From Pseudalkalibacillus sp052246725 (GTDB lineage: Bacteria; Bacillota; Bacilli; Bacillales; Fictibacillaceae): a stretch of DNA of 64,000 bases. Numbering within the stretch: the first letter of the stretch is position 1; each line of letters starts with the position of its first letter. A model generated the notes under the pieces. That model was given only the letters and a program-made list of their open reading frames with translations. It was not told the origin of the DNA and made no database searches. Position numbers and translations under genes: made by a program. Below, piece by piece: positions 16,180 to 24,694 of this stretch. The stretch lies in NCBI GenBank assembly GCA_052246725.1, contig JBQQCL010000009.1; one strand, 5' to 3'.

Positions 16180-16893
16180 TTAAACCAGTGTAAGGGATTG
16201 GCGTCGTTTGGTACTATGAAAAATGCTTTCTGGCTGTTCGACTTTTACGACTTCACCATCGTTCAATATGACGATACGATCTGCTATTACACGTGCATCT
16301 TCCTGATCATGTGTGACGAAAATCGATGTGATGCCTGCCTTTTTGATGATTGCCCGTAATTCATCACGGATTTTGTGCTGAAGGTTCGTATCTAAATTGC
16401 TGAAAGGTTCATCAAACATGATTAAGGAAGGGTTTGGAGCAAGCGCCCTTGCCAAGGCAACCCTTTGTTGTTGTCCTCCGCTCAATTCATAAGGATACCG
16501 ATTCACATACTCTTGCATACCAACTAGTTCCAATAATTCCGCTACACGTTCCTTCTTCTTTTCTCGGTTCATCTTTTGAAGCCCAAACTGAATGTTTTTA
16601 GAAACAGTCATATGGGGAAAGAGAGCATAATCCTGAAATACCATACCTACACCACGTTTTTCAGGCTGGACGAAATGTGTAGCATCCGTCATCGTTTTGC
16701 CATCAATGCTGATGGATCCTCTGTTCGGTATTTCTAAACCAGCAATTAAACGTAACAATGTGCTTTTCCCACTTCCGCTTTCCCCTAAAATCACCGTAAT
16801 TTCTCCTTGTTTGAATCCAAGAGAAAAATCATTGAAGATTGGTTTTATAGCATTTCTGTAATTGAAATTCAACTCATTGATTTGAATGAACAT
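16180..16893 (-). CDS. Iron(III) ABC transporter ATP-binding protein (FbpC/FutC-like)
   Basis: This 237-residue ABC ATPase has Walker A LGESGSGKST, Q-loop VFQDYALFPH, signature LSGGQQQRVALARALA, Walker B LIMFDEPFSNLD and FVTHDQEDA. Its ATG at 16893 overlaps the permease stop (TGATG) and is preceded by AAAGGAG at good spacing; the longer frame from 16953 lies within the permease gene. It is shorter than many FbpC proteins because the C-terminal TOBE regulatory domain is missing. With its neighbours it should drive Fe3+ import under Fur control. Confidence 0.88.
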   Translation of the reverse strand: MFIQINELNFNYRNAIKPIFNDFSLGFKQGEITVILGESGSGKSTLLRLIAGLEIPNRGSISIDGKTMTDATHFVQPEKRGVGMVFQDYALFPHMTVSKNIQFGLQKMNREKKKERVAELLELVGMQEYVNRYPYELSGGQQQRVALARALAPNPSLIMFDEPFSNLDTNLQHKIRDELRAIIKKAGITSIFVTHDQEDARVIADRIVILNDGEVVKVEQPESIFHSTKRRQSLTLV

Positions 16894-18542
16894 CAGCTTG
16901 GCTCCTTTTCTAATACTCTGTGTAAGAAATAGATGGATAATCCGCTTATACAAATGATGATCAGGGAAGAAACGGATGCTTCATGGACTCTTTCATCACT
17001 AGCATATTGAAATGTTTTCGTCGCTAGGGTGTAAAAGTTGAAAGGCTGTAAAATCAAGGTTAGCGGTAATTCTTTTAAAATATCAACAAACGCTAATATG
17101 AATCCACCTGCTATAGCCCCTTTAATCATCCTTATATCGACTTTAAAGAACGTCTTGGTAATATTCATACCCAAGGTTCTTGATGCTTCTGTAAACGTTG
17201 TTCCAACCTTCTCGAAGCCAGATTCGATCGAGTTGTAACCAACTGCTAGAAAACGTACAACGTAGGCAAAGATAAGCATGATGATACTTAAGCTTAATAC
17301 AAACGTAGGATCTGCTCCAACCAGTTCATATAATGCGAATACCTTTTTATCAAGAGCGAGAAACAAGGTCAGTACCCCAATTGCAATGACTGCCCCTGGA
17401 ATCGAGTATCCCAGTACAGTGACTTTGGAAAATATTTTGCTACTCAAGCCATTCGACAGTCTTGTGAAATTGGCAATGATCAACGCAACGAATATGATCA
17501 TCACTGCTCCAGTAAATGCCACGAATATTGAGTTCCATATCAAATCGATGAAAACAGTGGACCAGATCACCTTATACGTCATCAGCATCCAATTGCTTAA
17601 CTGTAAGATCGGAATAAGAAAAGCTAAGCTGAAAATCAAGAAGAAATACCCGAATATCGTCCATTTCTTCCACCCTTCCAGACGTACAGGCTGTAAAGGC
17701 TGAACTTTAGATGTTGAATAACTGAATTGCTTCCTGCCTCGGAATATCTTCTCAAGAATCAATATTCCAATCACGATCATCATCAAAGTCCCTGCAAGCT
17801 TGATTGCTGAATTGATATCTCCCATCCCGAACCAGGCTTGGAAGATCGCGGTACTGAACGTCTGGATACCGAAGTATTTGACCACACCGTAATCGTTCAA
17901 TACTTCCAATATAACTAAGCTGACACCACCTACAATCGCGGTCCGAGATATTGGCAGTACCACATGTATGAATACCTCGATTGGATTCCTCCCAAGCAGA
18001 CGCGCATTTTCAACTAGGGAAGAAGACTGATTCTCTAAGAAACTCCTGGTGATGATATAAACATATGGAAAAAGAAACAATGTAAAAATAAAAATCGCGC
18101 CGGGCATGGTCATGATATCGAAATAGGCTTGATTGACTTCCATTTCGAATCGATTACGAAGCGTCGTTTGTATGACTCCCGTGTAATTGAGGATCCCGTG
18201 ATACGTATAAGCTCCAATATATGGAGGTATCGCAAGGGGCAAAATCAATCCCCATTTGAAAAAGCGTTGAAACGGAAATTGATAGGCAGTAACCAGCCAT
18301 GCGGCAGTAACGCCGATCAGAACTGTGAATACGCTTGTGAACAACACGATCGTCAATGAGTTGAAGATGTAACTTTTTAAGAGAAATTCCTTGATGTGCT
18401 CCCAATTATCATTTGATTCTGAAAAAAGCTGTAATAGGATAAGAAGGGCGGGGAGAAGGATCAAAATTGAAAACATGGAACTCAAAATTGCCCAGCTATT
18501 TAATTGTGCTTTAGCCTTACGAAGCATTAACAACGGTTCCAC
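16893..18542 (-). CDS. Iron(III) ABC transporter permease (FbpB/FutB-like, double module)
   Basis: This 549-residue membrane protein has about twelve hydrophobic segments arranged as two homologous halves, each with a permease coupling motif (ENARLLGRNPIEVFIHVVLP in the first half, TEASRTLGMNITKTFFKVDI in the second). This two-in-one design is typical for the iron(III) transporters of the Fbp/Fut/Sfu class. The start may be GTG 18542, TTG 18533 or ATG 18527; all lie just after AGAGGG. It is 88 bases downstream of the binding-protein gene. Confidence 0.9.
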   Translation of the reverse strand: MEPLLMLRKAKAQLNSWAILSSMFSILILLPALLILLQLFSESNDNWEHIKEFLLKSYIFNSLTIVLFTSVFTVLIGVTAAWLVTAYQFPFQRFFKWGLILPLAIPPYIGAYTYHGILNYTGVIQTTLRNRFEMEVNQAYFDIMTMPGAIFIFTLFLFPYVYIITRSFLENQSSSLVENARLLGRNPIEVFIHVVLPISRTAIVGGVSLVILEVLNDYGVVKYFGIQTFSTAIFQAWFGMGDINSAIKLAGTLMMIVIGILILEKIFRGRKQFSYSTSKVQPLQPVRLEGWKKWTIFGYFFLIFSLAFLIPILQLSNWMLMTYKVIWSTVFIDLIWNSIFVAFTGAVMIIFVALIIANFTRLSNGLSSKIFSKVTVLGYSIPGAVIAIGVLTLFLALDKKVFALYELVGADPTFVLSLSIIMLIFAYVVRFLAVGYNSIESGFEKVGTTFTEASRTLGMNITKTFFKVDIRMIKGAIAGGFILAFVDILKELPLTLILQPFNFYTLATKTFQYASDERVHEASVSSLIIICISGLSIYFLHRVLEKEPS

Positions 18543-18593
18543 CCTCTCACTACCCTGGAAGCATTTCTAGATGTCATCAAGTAGACAGCAGGA

Positions 18594-18617
18594 GCCGTAC
18601 CACTTTTGTGATACGGC
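18594..18617 (-). promoter_or_regulatory. Stable intercistronic stem-loop in the iron operon
   Basis: Ten-base stem GCCGTATCAC with GTGGTACGGC and an AAAA loop, reading on the minus strand, right after the binding-protein stop. There is no strong T run, so it more likely stabilises the upstream mRNA than terminates transcription. This is inference from position. Confidence 0.55.
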
Positions 18618-18630
18618 ACTGCCCATGACG

Positions 18631-19710
18631 TTATTTCCAGCCAACTTCATTCATGATTTTAACAGCATCTGCGTTATTTTTACCAAGCTCAGAAAGGTTA
18701 AGGTCCTGTTCCTCGAATTCTCCCCATGATTGGAGAAGTTCAGTTGGCTTAACTTCATCATTCACTGGATATTCATAGTTTGCTTCTGCAAAGTCACCTT
18801 GTGCTTTTTTGCTTGATAGATACTCAATCAACTTGATCGCGTTCTCTTTATTTTTTGCGTGTTTCGTCACGCCGATTCCGCTGACGTTGATGTGTGTTCC
18901 AGTTGTATCTTGGTTAGGGAAGAATACACCAAGCTGTTCAGCTACTTTCTTTTCTTCAGGATCCTCAGAATTAAGCATTTGCCCAAAATAATAGGTGTTC
19001 ATGACAGCTAAAACCCCTTCGCCGGCAGCAATGGCTTTCGCCTGGTCGCGATCTCCGCCTTTAGGATCTCTTGCCATGTTATCAGCAATTCCTTGTGCCC
19101 ATTTTTTCGCATCTTCTTTACCATTTAGAGCGATGAATGAAGCTACCAGGGATTGATTATAAATGTTTTCTGAAGAGCGGATCAATACCTTTCCTTTCCA
19201 CTTGTCTTCTGTAAGATCCTCATAAGTTGAAAGCTCTGATGGATCTACCTTGTCTTTGGAATATACGATGACACGTGCGCGTTTTGTCAATCCAAACCAT
19301 TGTTTGTCCATGTCAGTCAGATTTTCAGGAATATTCTTGCTTAACGTTTCACTATCTACACTTTGTAGAAGGTCTTTTTCCTTTGCTCGGTTTAATCGTC
19401 CCGCATCTGCAGTAAAGAACAAATCGCCTTTTGTTGCTTTTCCTTCACGGTCCAATCGTTCAATCAATTCATCTTCTTCACCTTTGATGATATTCACCTT
19501 GATCCCAGTTTCTTTAGTGAAGTCTGCAAAGATTTTGTCATCCACTTCGTAATGACGGCTTGTATAAAGGTTGACCTCTCCGCCTTCTTTCATATCACTA
19601 CTGCTTGAATCAGAACCAGCATCGTCTTTATTCGAATTTCCACAACCTGATACGACAAGCGCTAACATCAGGATGAATGAAATAAATGAAAAATACCTTG
19701 TTGTTTTCAT
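18631..19710 (-). CDS. Iron(III)-binding lipoprotein (FutA/FbpA-like)
   Basis: This 359-residue solute-binding protein has a lipoprotein signal (SFISFILMLALVVSGC, lipobox VSGC) followed by a Ser/Asp-rich linker. The core motifs GEVNLYTSRHYEVDDKIFAD, DLFFTADAGRL and ITKHAKNKENA-like C-terminus fit the ferric-binding FutA class. A tyrosine pair near NTYYFGQ corresponds to the iron-coordinating tyrosines of that family. It starts at ATG 19710 behind AAAGGAG, with two Fur boxes 30-70 bases upstream. It is the first gene of a three-gene minus-strand operon. Confidence 0.93.
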   Translation of the reverse strand: MKTTRYFSFISFILMLALVVSGCGNSNKDDAGSDSSSSDMKEGGEVNLYTSRHYEVDDKIFADFTKETGIKVNIIKGEEDELIERLDREGKATKGDLFFTADAGRLNRAKEKDLLQSVDSETLSKNIPENLTDMDKQWFGLTKRARVIVYSKDKVDPSELSTYEDLTEDKWKGKVLIRSSENIYNQSLVASFIALNGKEDAKKWAQGIADNMARDPKGGDRDQAKAIAAGEGVLAVMNTYYFGQMLNSEDPEEKKVAEQLGVFFPNQDTTGTHINVSGIGVTKHAKNKENAIKLIEYLSSKKAQGDFAEANYEYPVNDEVKPTELLQSWGEFEEQDLNLSELGKNNADAVKIMNEVGWK

Positions 19711-19738
19711 GATGAATCTCCTTTTTTATGTAATAAAC

Positions 19739-19781
19739 TGAAAATGATTCTCAACAACAATTATAATGATAATCATTCTCA
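19739..19781 (-). promoter_or_regulatory. Two Fur boxes upstream of the iron transporter
   Basis: TGAAAATGATTCTCA (19739-19753) and TGATAATCATTCTCA (19767-19781) match the 7-1-7 Fur consensus TGATAATNATTATCA with two mismatches or fewer each. They lie between the divergent iron operon and the FkbM methyltransferase gene, so iron limitation should derepress at least the iron operon. Confidence 0.88.
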
Positions 19782-19903
19782 AGTCAATGGAAATTTTTAA
19801 ATATATTCTGGAAATATTAACCCCAGGAACTAATTGGGGATACGATACACGCTATACCTCTCATATCATAAACTGTAAAAAATATTAAAAGGGAGGTATT
19901 GCA

Positions 19904-20590
19904 TTGAAAAAATATCAACTGAATGCCATCAAGGCACCAGGAATAGATGAGATGATGTATTTCCGAAACAACTCTACTGACTTCAGTACGTTCAAATATG
20001 TGTTTCATGACCAAGAATATCATTTGCCGAAGCTGACATTCGACCCGAGGTGGATTATCGATGGTGGAGCGAATGTGGGGTATAGCAGCGTGTTTTTTGC
20101 TGAACAGTTTCCGCAGGCAAAAGTGATAGCTGTCGAATCAGACCCAACCAACATAGAGGTGATGGAGAAGAATATCGCGCCATACCATCAAATTGAAGCG
20201 TTACATTCGGGATTATGGAACAAGAATACGTATTTGAGAGTAAAAGATGTAGGTTTAGGGGAATGGGGGATGATGGTCGAGGAAACCGAGCAAAACGAAC
20301 CAGGTTCGTTTAAAGCTGTCACAATCGAATCGATCTTAGCAGATTACGGAATTGATGAGATTGACATTCTGAAGTTGAACATTGAAGGTGCAGAGAAAGA
20401 GCTGTTTTCACAAGGGTATGAAAATTGGTTAGACAAGGTGAAAATTGTGATTATCGAACTTCATGACAGAATGAAACCAGGTTGTAGTAAAGCATTCTAT
20501 AAAGCAATAAAACCATATGATTTTTCATCTTTTAAACGCGGAGCAAATGTTATTTTATATAAAAAAGGTTGTTTCATAAGAAAAAGATGA
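19904..20590 (+). CDS. FkbM family methyltransferase
   Basis: This 228-residue protein has the SAM-binding motif IIDGGANVGYSSVFFAEQ (about residues 50-67), the acidic motif II VIAVESDPTN and the FkbM-typical DILKLNIEGAEKELF (about 158-172). FkbM enzymes O-methylate sugars or polyketides; the substrate here cannot be told. The TTG start at 19904 is preceded by GGGAGG with 7-base spacing. It diverges from the iron operon and shares the region with Fur boxes, so iron control is possible but not shown. Confidence 0.88.
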   Translation: MKKYQLNAIKAPGIDEMMYFRNNSTDFSTFKYVFHDQEYHLPKLTFDPRWIIDGGANVGYSSVFFAEQFPQAKVIAVESDPTNIEVMEKNIAPYHQIEALHSGLWNKNTYLRVKDVGLGEWGMMVEETEQNEPGSFKAVTIESILADYGIDEIDILKLNIEGAEKELFSQGYENWLDKVKIVIIELHDRMKPGCSKAFYKAIKPYDFSSFKRGANVILYKKGCFIRKR

Positions 20591-20701
20591 CAGTTAAAAA
20601 GATAGGCTGTGGAAGACAGGCATGAGACCTGAATAGAGATGCACCATTATGTTGACGAGCGAATAGGGTAACCATACAGAGGTTTGTTAGGAGGGAATAA
20701 C

Positions 20702-20947
20702 ATGCCTGTATCGGTTGTGTTCAACCAAATTGCAGTCAATGCCGTTAATGAAAACGCAACAATCGCAACAGGTCAAAATAACCAACAGGATTGGAACTGG
20801 CAAGGGAAAAACAACTTTGCAGCCGGTATGCCAATTGGGTTTGTCATTGCGATAAACAATTTCAATACATTGATTGACAATGACCTGATCGATACACCGA
20901 GCACGAATCCAGAAGTCGTGAATCCACAGCCAAATATCCAATATTAG
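20702..20947 (+). CDS. Small GerPA/GerPF-like protein 1
   Basis: This 81-residue protein starts at ATG 20702 behind TAGGAGGG. The pattern FNQIAVNAVNENATIATGQN, then a glycine turn (KNNFAAGMPIGF), INNFNTLIDNDLIDTP and a short polar tail resembles the GerPA/GerPF family of spore coat-associated germination proteins, which end in ..D.D.iD.P. It is the first of several related small genes here. The family call is from pattern only, and B. subtilis-type gerP operon genes are otherwise not present in this order. Confidence 0.5.
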   Translation: MPVSVVFNQIAVNAVNENATIATGQNNQQDWNWQGKNNFAAGMPIGFVIAINNFNTLIDNDLIDTPSTNPEVVNPQPNIQY

Positions 20948-20956
20948 GTTTTCATT

Positions 20957-21208
20957 ATGAATATTATTTTCGATACAATCAACATCAATAATCTAAGTGA
21001 TAATTCAGGTGTTTTTAACGGAGAGAATACCCAAACGCATTGGACTACACAGAAAAAGGAGAACTATGGTTTAGGGACAGCAATCGGTGAAAACAATCTA
21101 TTTTTCCAAAACATCAATGTCGTATATGATAACGATTTGATCGATATGCCAATCCGAAATTATCAATATCAATCAGAAGATAAAAAAGGAAAAGGGGAGG
21201 TAGATTAA
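20957..21208 (+). CDS. Small GerPA/GerPF-like protein 2
   Basis: This 83-residue protein lies 9 bases after the previous gene, so the two are probably cotranscribed. FDTININNLSDNSGVFNGEN, KENYGLGTAIGENNLFFQNI and VVYDNDLIDMP repeat the architecture of its neighbour and of the GerPA/GerPF group: an SSGVFNGEN-like turn in the middle and a DNDLID motif near the end. No clear ribosome binding site is visible, so translation is likely coupled. It overlaps the next, convergent gene by 4 bases. Confidence 0.5.
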   Translation: MNIIFDTININNLSDNSGVFNGENTQTHWTTQKKENYGLGTAIGENNLFFQNINVVYDNDLIDMPIRNYQYQSEDKKGKGEVD

Positions 21209-21492
21209 CTTTCCTTTTTTAACTTCTCTCTTATAATTTCCTGAGTCCACTCGGGGAGTTGGTGATCTTGACTGTTGATCAGCATATCAAGTATAGCCGA
21301 ATCACTTAATAAGGATCGGAGTCCTTCAATCGAGTTGTTATCTCCACTAATGGAGCCGAATCCTTGATTAAGCTTTTTATAGCTTTCAAAGCCGCTTGGA
21401 GCATTGTTTCCAAAATTTACACAAGACGCTCCTTCAACCGAACCGATTCGAATCGTATGGATGAAAAAATTAGGTGAAAGCATCTGTTTCAT
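21205..21492 (-). CDS. Small GerP-like protein 3
   Basis: This 95-residue minus-strand protein has IHTIRIGSVEGASCVNFGNN and LNQGFGSISGDNNSIEGLRS, related in pattern to the neighbouring SGVF(S/N)G(D/E)N proteins but with a longer polar C-terminus (LPEWTQEIIREKL). Its start overlaps the GerPC-like gene stop by 4 bases (ATGA), so it is the last gene of a three-gene minus-strand unit. Function is unknown. A link to spore coat or germination is inferred only from similarity of arrangement to gerP. Confidence 0.45.
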   Translation of the reverse strand: MKQMLSPNFFIHTIRIGSVEGASCVNFGNNAPSGFESYKKLNQGFGSISGDNNSIEGLRSLLSDSAILDMLINSQDHQLPEWTQEIIREKLKKES

Positions 21493-21830
21493 TCCTCCTT
21501 TGAGTTGAAAGAGAATGAATATCCGTTTTTTGTAGCTTTTGCTTTCATTTCAGAATCATCTGAGCCACACTTCTTTTTATTTTTTCTGTCCTTTACAGTT
21601 ACACCGAAATTATTTCCGACATTCAATGCGCCACTTAAATCTTCAATATCGATCTGATCAAGCTTGAAGTTCAGTTCTTCTAGTGTGGGATCATGAATAT
21701 CGATTTGATTGATATGGAAATGATACTCGATCGGTTGTTTTTTTGATTCAAGCAATTGGTTTAATGTATGGATTTGATTCTTTAAATCTTCTATTTCCGT
21801 TTTCTTTCTAACCCTTTTAAATAACCACAT
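21489..21830 (-). CDS. GerPC-like protein with coiled coil
   Basis: This 113-residue protein begins with a basic coiled coil (KKTEIEDLKNQIHTLNQLLE). A segment PIEYHFHINQIDI and LDQIDIEDLSGALNVGNNF follows, which resembles the GerPC signature of an ..eY.FdQLkIe.L.GtLNIG type. In B. subtilis GerPC is needed for coat permeability to germinants. The gene is coupled by overlap on both sides (with 21205 and 21830). The C-terminal 35 residues are lysine/serine-rich and not family-like. Confidence 0.55.
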   Translation of the reverse strand: MWLFKRVRKKTEIEDLKNQIHTLNQLLESKKQPIEYHFHINQIDIHDPTLEELNFKLDQIDIEDLSGALNVGNNFGVTVKDRKNKKKCGSDDSEMKAKATKNGYSFSFNSKEE

Positions 21831-22036
21831 TATGGACGTTCCTGTTCGGATTGATTTTTCTTAATCAAATGTTTGTTGTTGATGATTACATTCCGATCAC
21901 CGATTATCGAGCCGTGACCTTCATACTTACGTCCTTTATAGGTGAAATCCTTTTGAAAGTTATCACCTGAAAATACACCAGAGGAAGATGAAACATTATC
22001 GATCGTAAAATTGTTGAATCTGATATGAGGCGTCAT
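21830..22036 (-). CDS. Small GerPA/GerPF-like protein 4
   Basis: This 68-residue protein is read from ATG 22036 behind GGGAGGTGA; a longer frame to 22111 runs into the divergent gene's leader. IRFNNFTIDNVSSSSGVFSG followed by GDNFQKDFTYKGRKYEGHGS closely resembles protein 2 of this cluster (SGVF-G-N motif), and IIGDRNVIINN matches the family middle turn. The C-terminus is charged. It is the first gene of the minus-strand trio. Confidence 0.5.
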   Translation of the reverse strand: MTPHIRFNNFTIDNVSSSSGVFSGDNFQKDFTYKGRKYEGHGSIIGDRNVIINNKHLIKKNQSEQERP

Positions 22037-22081
22037 ATTTTTCACCTCCCGAATGTAAATGTTTGAAAGGAAGAATGACCA

Positions 22082-22537
22082 ATGTTCGATTACAGTAAAC
22101 TCATAAATCAATTTTTGGATGATCCGATGAAATGGACGAATGACAAAAGTAATATGGATATGTCATGGCTTGAACAATATATTCAGCAAACGATACAACA
22201 ATCTGTTGGTAATCAAAGTGCTTACATTCAACCACACTCATTGAATACTGTATCTCCAAACCAAAATGGGCTTCGCCACGAGTTGGTTGAGTTGATGAAT
22301 TACTATGTTGTCAAGCTTCAGGTGGCTGATGGCATAGATATAAAACAATTGCGAATCTCTTTAGGTAATTCAAGATTGATAGTCTCTGGACTTCCAAACG
22401 GACAGTCAGAATATATCCAACTCCCAGGCCCAACTGCAAAGAGAGGTTTCAAAGCACAATATAAACATCCTTTTGTCGAAGTAAGATTATTGAAAACAAA
22501 CGATGACACGGTCAACGATATTCCGATCGATTATTAA
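22082..22537 (+). CDS. Hypothetical protein, Hsp20-like C-terminal domain
   Basis: This 151-residue protein diverges from the GerP-like unit and converges on the Hsp20 gene, ending one base before it. After a polar N-terminal half, the region from about residue 88 (KQLRISLGNSRLIVSGLPNG, then YIQLPGPTAKRGFKAQYKHP and VEVRLLKTND) has the strand order of an alpha-crystallin domain but without clear conserved residues. It may be a diverged small heat shock protein, perhaps a spore coat component like CotM or CotP. The function is not established. Confidence 0.5.
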   Translation: MFDYSKLINQFLDDPMKWTNDKSNMDMSWLEQYIQQTIQQSVGNQSAYIQPHSLNTVSPNQNGLRHELVELMNYYVVKLQVADGIDIKQLRISLGNSRLIVSGLPNGQSEYIQLPGPTAKRGFKAQYKHPFVEVRLLKTNDDTVNDIPIDY

Positions 22538-22972
22538 TCAGTCTTCATCCATATCGATTATGATTTCATCTTCATTCTGTTCCTTTTGGATTCGGATTTC
22601 GAGCAGACCATTTTTGTATCGGGCAGTGATTTTTTCTGGAGTGTAATGGAAAGGGACTAATACTGATCTCTTGAAATTCCCTGTAAACCGTTCATTTTGG
22701 ATAAGCTTATCCTGTGGAACGGGATAATGATAATCGATCTTACCTTGAAGAATAAGATGGGTTCCATGTTGTTTGATTTTGATTTCATTAATCGATCGCA
22801 AGCCTGGTAATTCAAAAATGATAATTCCTTCTGCATCTGTTTCATACATATCATAGGAGGGCCCCCGCTTCGGGATGACATGATGGAGGTCATTCCAGAA
22901 ATCCTCACCAAGGACATGGTCCACTTCATTTGAAAACTTAGACCAATTTACTTTCCCTGTTTTCTTCTGCAT
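22538..22972 (-). CDS. Hsp20/alpha-crystallin family protein
   Basis: This 144-residue small heat shock protein has an alpha-crystallin domain from about residue 40. YETDAEGIIIFELPGL, LILQGKIDYHYP, RSVLVPFHYTPEKITARYKN and GLLEIRI are the typical strands, including the A-x-x-x-N-G-L-L motif. The C-terminus is acidic (IIIDMDED) and lacks the I-x-I anchor. Bacillus relatives include spore coat proteins CotM/CotP as well as cytoplasmic chaperones. The GerP-like neighbours favour a spore role, which is inference. Confidence 0.83.
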   Translation of the reverse strand: MQKKTGKVNWSKFSNEVDHVLGEDFWNDLHHVIPKRGPSYDMYETDAEGIIIFELPGLRSINEIKIKQHGTHLILQGKIDYHYPVPQDKLIQNERFTGNFKRSVLVPFHYTPEKITARYKNGLLEIRIQKEQNEDEIIIDMDED

Positions 22973-23180
22973 ATCAACACCCCCACATCCATTTATATGC
23001 GATTAAAGGAGAATCATGAAATCGTATTGAGGGAGGGGGTTGCGGATTGCCCCATGAAAATGAGTATAGTTCCACGTATTTATTAGGGAGTTGTGAAAAA
23101 CAGAACCTATACTATAAGAACCTTTATTAAGATATTTGAAAAAAGAGGGTTGTGCGGGGAGAAACACGAATAGGATTTAT

Positions 23181-23210
23181 AGGAGCGGCCATTCCGGTAC
23201 GCTCTTTTTT
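23181..23210 (+). terminator. Terminator-like hairpin
   Basis: GAGCG (23183-23187) and CGCTC (23200-23204) with a 12-base loop and T7. It lies 200 bases upstream of the TnpB element with no plus-strand gene before it. The stretch 22973-23180 has no gene that I can support. Confidence 0.45.
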
Positions 23211-23211
23211 C

Positions 23212-23437
23212 TAGGCTCTTTTCTTAAAGATTGTTGCTTTTGAGTCATTTTACAAAATCACTTTGTGCAAGTTGATTGGAGGGCAAGGTGCGAGACGCCT
23301 CGAAAATGAAAATCGCATTTTCTTCGTGCGGTGTATTGCTTCCGAAGCCACCAGCTTGTGCCCTTATACTGAAAAAAGTATTTTATACTTTCTTTAAGTG
23401 CAAGAGCAACAACGTTTGCGAAAACAGCCTTTTTCTT
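23212..23437. repeat. Family B intergenic repeat, copy 1 (with embedded inverted A module)
   Basis: It begins GGCTCTTTTCTTAAAGATTG and ends near GCGAAAACAGCC, giving imperfect terminal inverted repeats of about 30 bases (GGCTsTTTTC...TTGTTGCT). Its right half, about 23362-23396, contains the left end of family A in inverted orientation (TACTTTCTTTA). Copies 2 and 3 are at 50174 and 63452. Confidence 0.75.
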
Positions 23438-23623
23438 TGTGCTGTATAATTATTGCAGCTTTAATGAGCGGGAAAGCCCACTCCTTTAGGGGTGGGATGA
23501 AAGCGAATAAATCATTCTTTTCTTCTTTCAATACGAACACACGTTTGGTATAATGTGGATATAGACATACAAAAAGAACCAAAACAACGGGATGTCGAAG
23601 AACAAAAAACGAGGGGGGTAAAC

Positions 23624-24694
23624 ATGTCACTTACAGTCACGGTCCAAGTGAAACTGTTGCCTAATCAACATCAAAGTGATTTAATGAGTCGCTCGAGCAC
23701 CACGTATATTGCAACAATTAATGCGCTTGTAATGGAAATGGTACAGGCGAAAGAACCGACCCGAAAAACCTCCAAACATGTAAATGCTCCTCTCCCTAGT
23801 GCTGTCAAAAATCAGGCAATCCGGGATGCAAAAAGTGTCTTTCGGAAAGTAAAGAAATCCCAATATCGAATCATCCCCATCTTAAAGAAACCCTGCATCC
23901 TTTGGAACAATCAGAACTACACGTTTGATGAGGGATCCGTTTCAGTACCATTGATAGTAGACGGAAAATCCAAGCGTATCCGCATTAACGCTACCTTCAC
24001 GCAAGACACTCTCACGAAACTTGCTTTCCACAAACATGGAACCCTCCGCATCACGAAAAAAGCTCACAAGTGGATCGCTCAGTTTTCGATAGAGATCCCG
24101 ACCCAACAAAACACGGGCACCAAAACCATGGGTGTCGATCTCGGTCTGAAAGTCCCGGCTGTTGCGGTCACTGAAGACGAGAAGACCCGGTTTTTTGGCA
24201 ACGGAAGGCGAAACAAGTACGTTCGAAGAAAGTTCAAATTCAAACGACAACAGCTCGGACGAAAGAAAAAGCTCACTGCCATCAAAAAGCTCCATAATAA
24301 AGAGCAACGCTGGATGAAGGACCAAGACCATAAGGTGAGTCGGCAAATTGTCGATTTCGCAGTCAAACATAATGTGTCAATTATACGATTAGAAAAGTTG
24401 GCGAATATTCGCCAGACGGCAAAAACAAGCCGTAAAAATGCAAAGAACCTTCACACCTGGTCCTTTTATCGTTTAGCGTCCTTCATCGAATACAAAGCAA
24501 CGCTCGCAGGAATCAAAGTCGAATATGTCGATCCCAAATACACGAGTCAAACCTGTCCATCATGTGGCATTCGGAACAAAATCAAAGACCGTTCATACAA
24601 ATGCCGGTGCGGCTACCACACCCACCGCGATCGGGTGGGGGCGATGAATATTCGTCATGCACCTGTGATCGATGGTCAAAGTCGATCAGCCTAA
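23624..24694 (+). CDS. tnpB: RNA-guided endonuclease TnpB (IS605 OrfB family), copy 1
   Basis: This 356-residue TnpB is the ancestor-type relative of Cas12. The RuvC-like triad appears as Asp172 in GVDLGLKVPAV, Glu257 in IIRLEKLANI and Asp336 in HRDRVGAMN. The zinc finger is CPSC...CRC, and the N-terminal helical/RNA-binding part is full length, so the gene looks intact. The start is ATG 23624 behind GAGGGGGG; the longer frame to 23555 lies in the leader. TnpB cuts DNA guided by an RNA from the element's right end and helps the element persist at donor sites. Confidence 0.93.
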   Translation: MSLTVTVQVKLLPNQHQSDLMSRSSTTYIATINALVMEMVQAKEPTRKTSKHVNAPLPSAVKNQAIRDAKSVFRKVKKSQYRIIPILKKPCILWNNQNYTFDEGSVSVPLIVDGKSKRIRINATFTQDTLTKLAFHKHGTLRITKKAHKWIAQFSIEIPTQQNTGTKTMGVDLGLKVPAVAVTEDEKTRFFGNGRRNKYVRRKFKFKRQQLGRKKKLTAIKKLHNKEQRWMKDQDHKVSRQIVDFAVKHNVSIIRLEKLANIRQTAKTSRKNAKNLHTWSFYRLASFIEYKATLAGIKVEYVDPKYTSQTCPSCGIRNKIKDRSYKCRCGYHTHRDRVGAMNIRHAPVIDGQSRSA

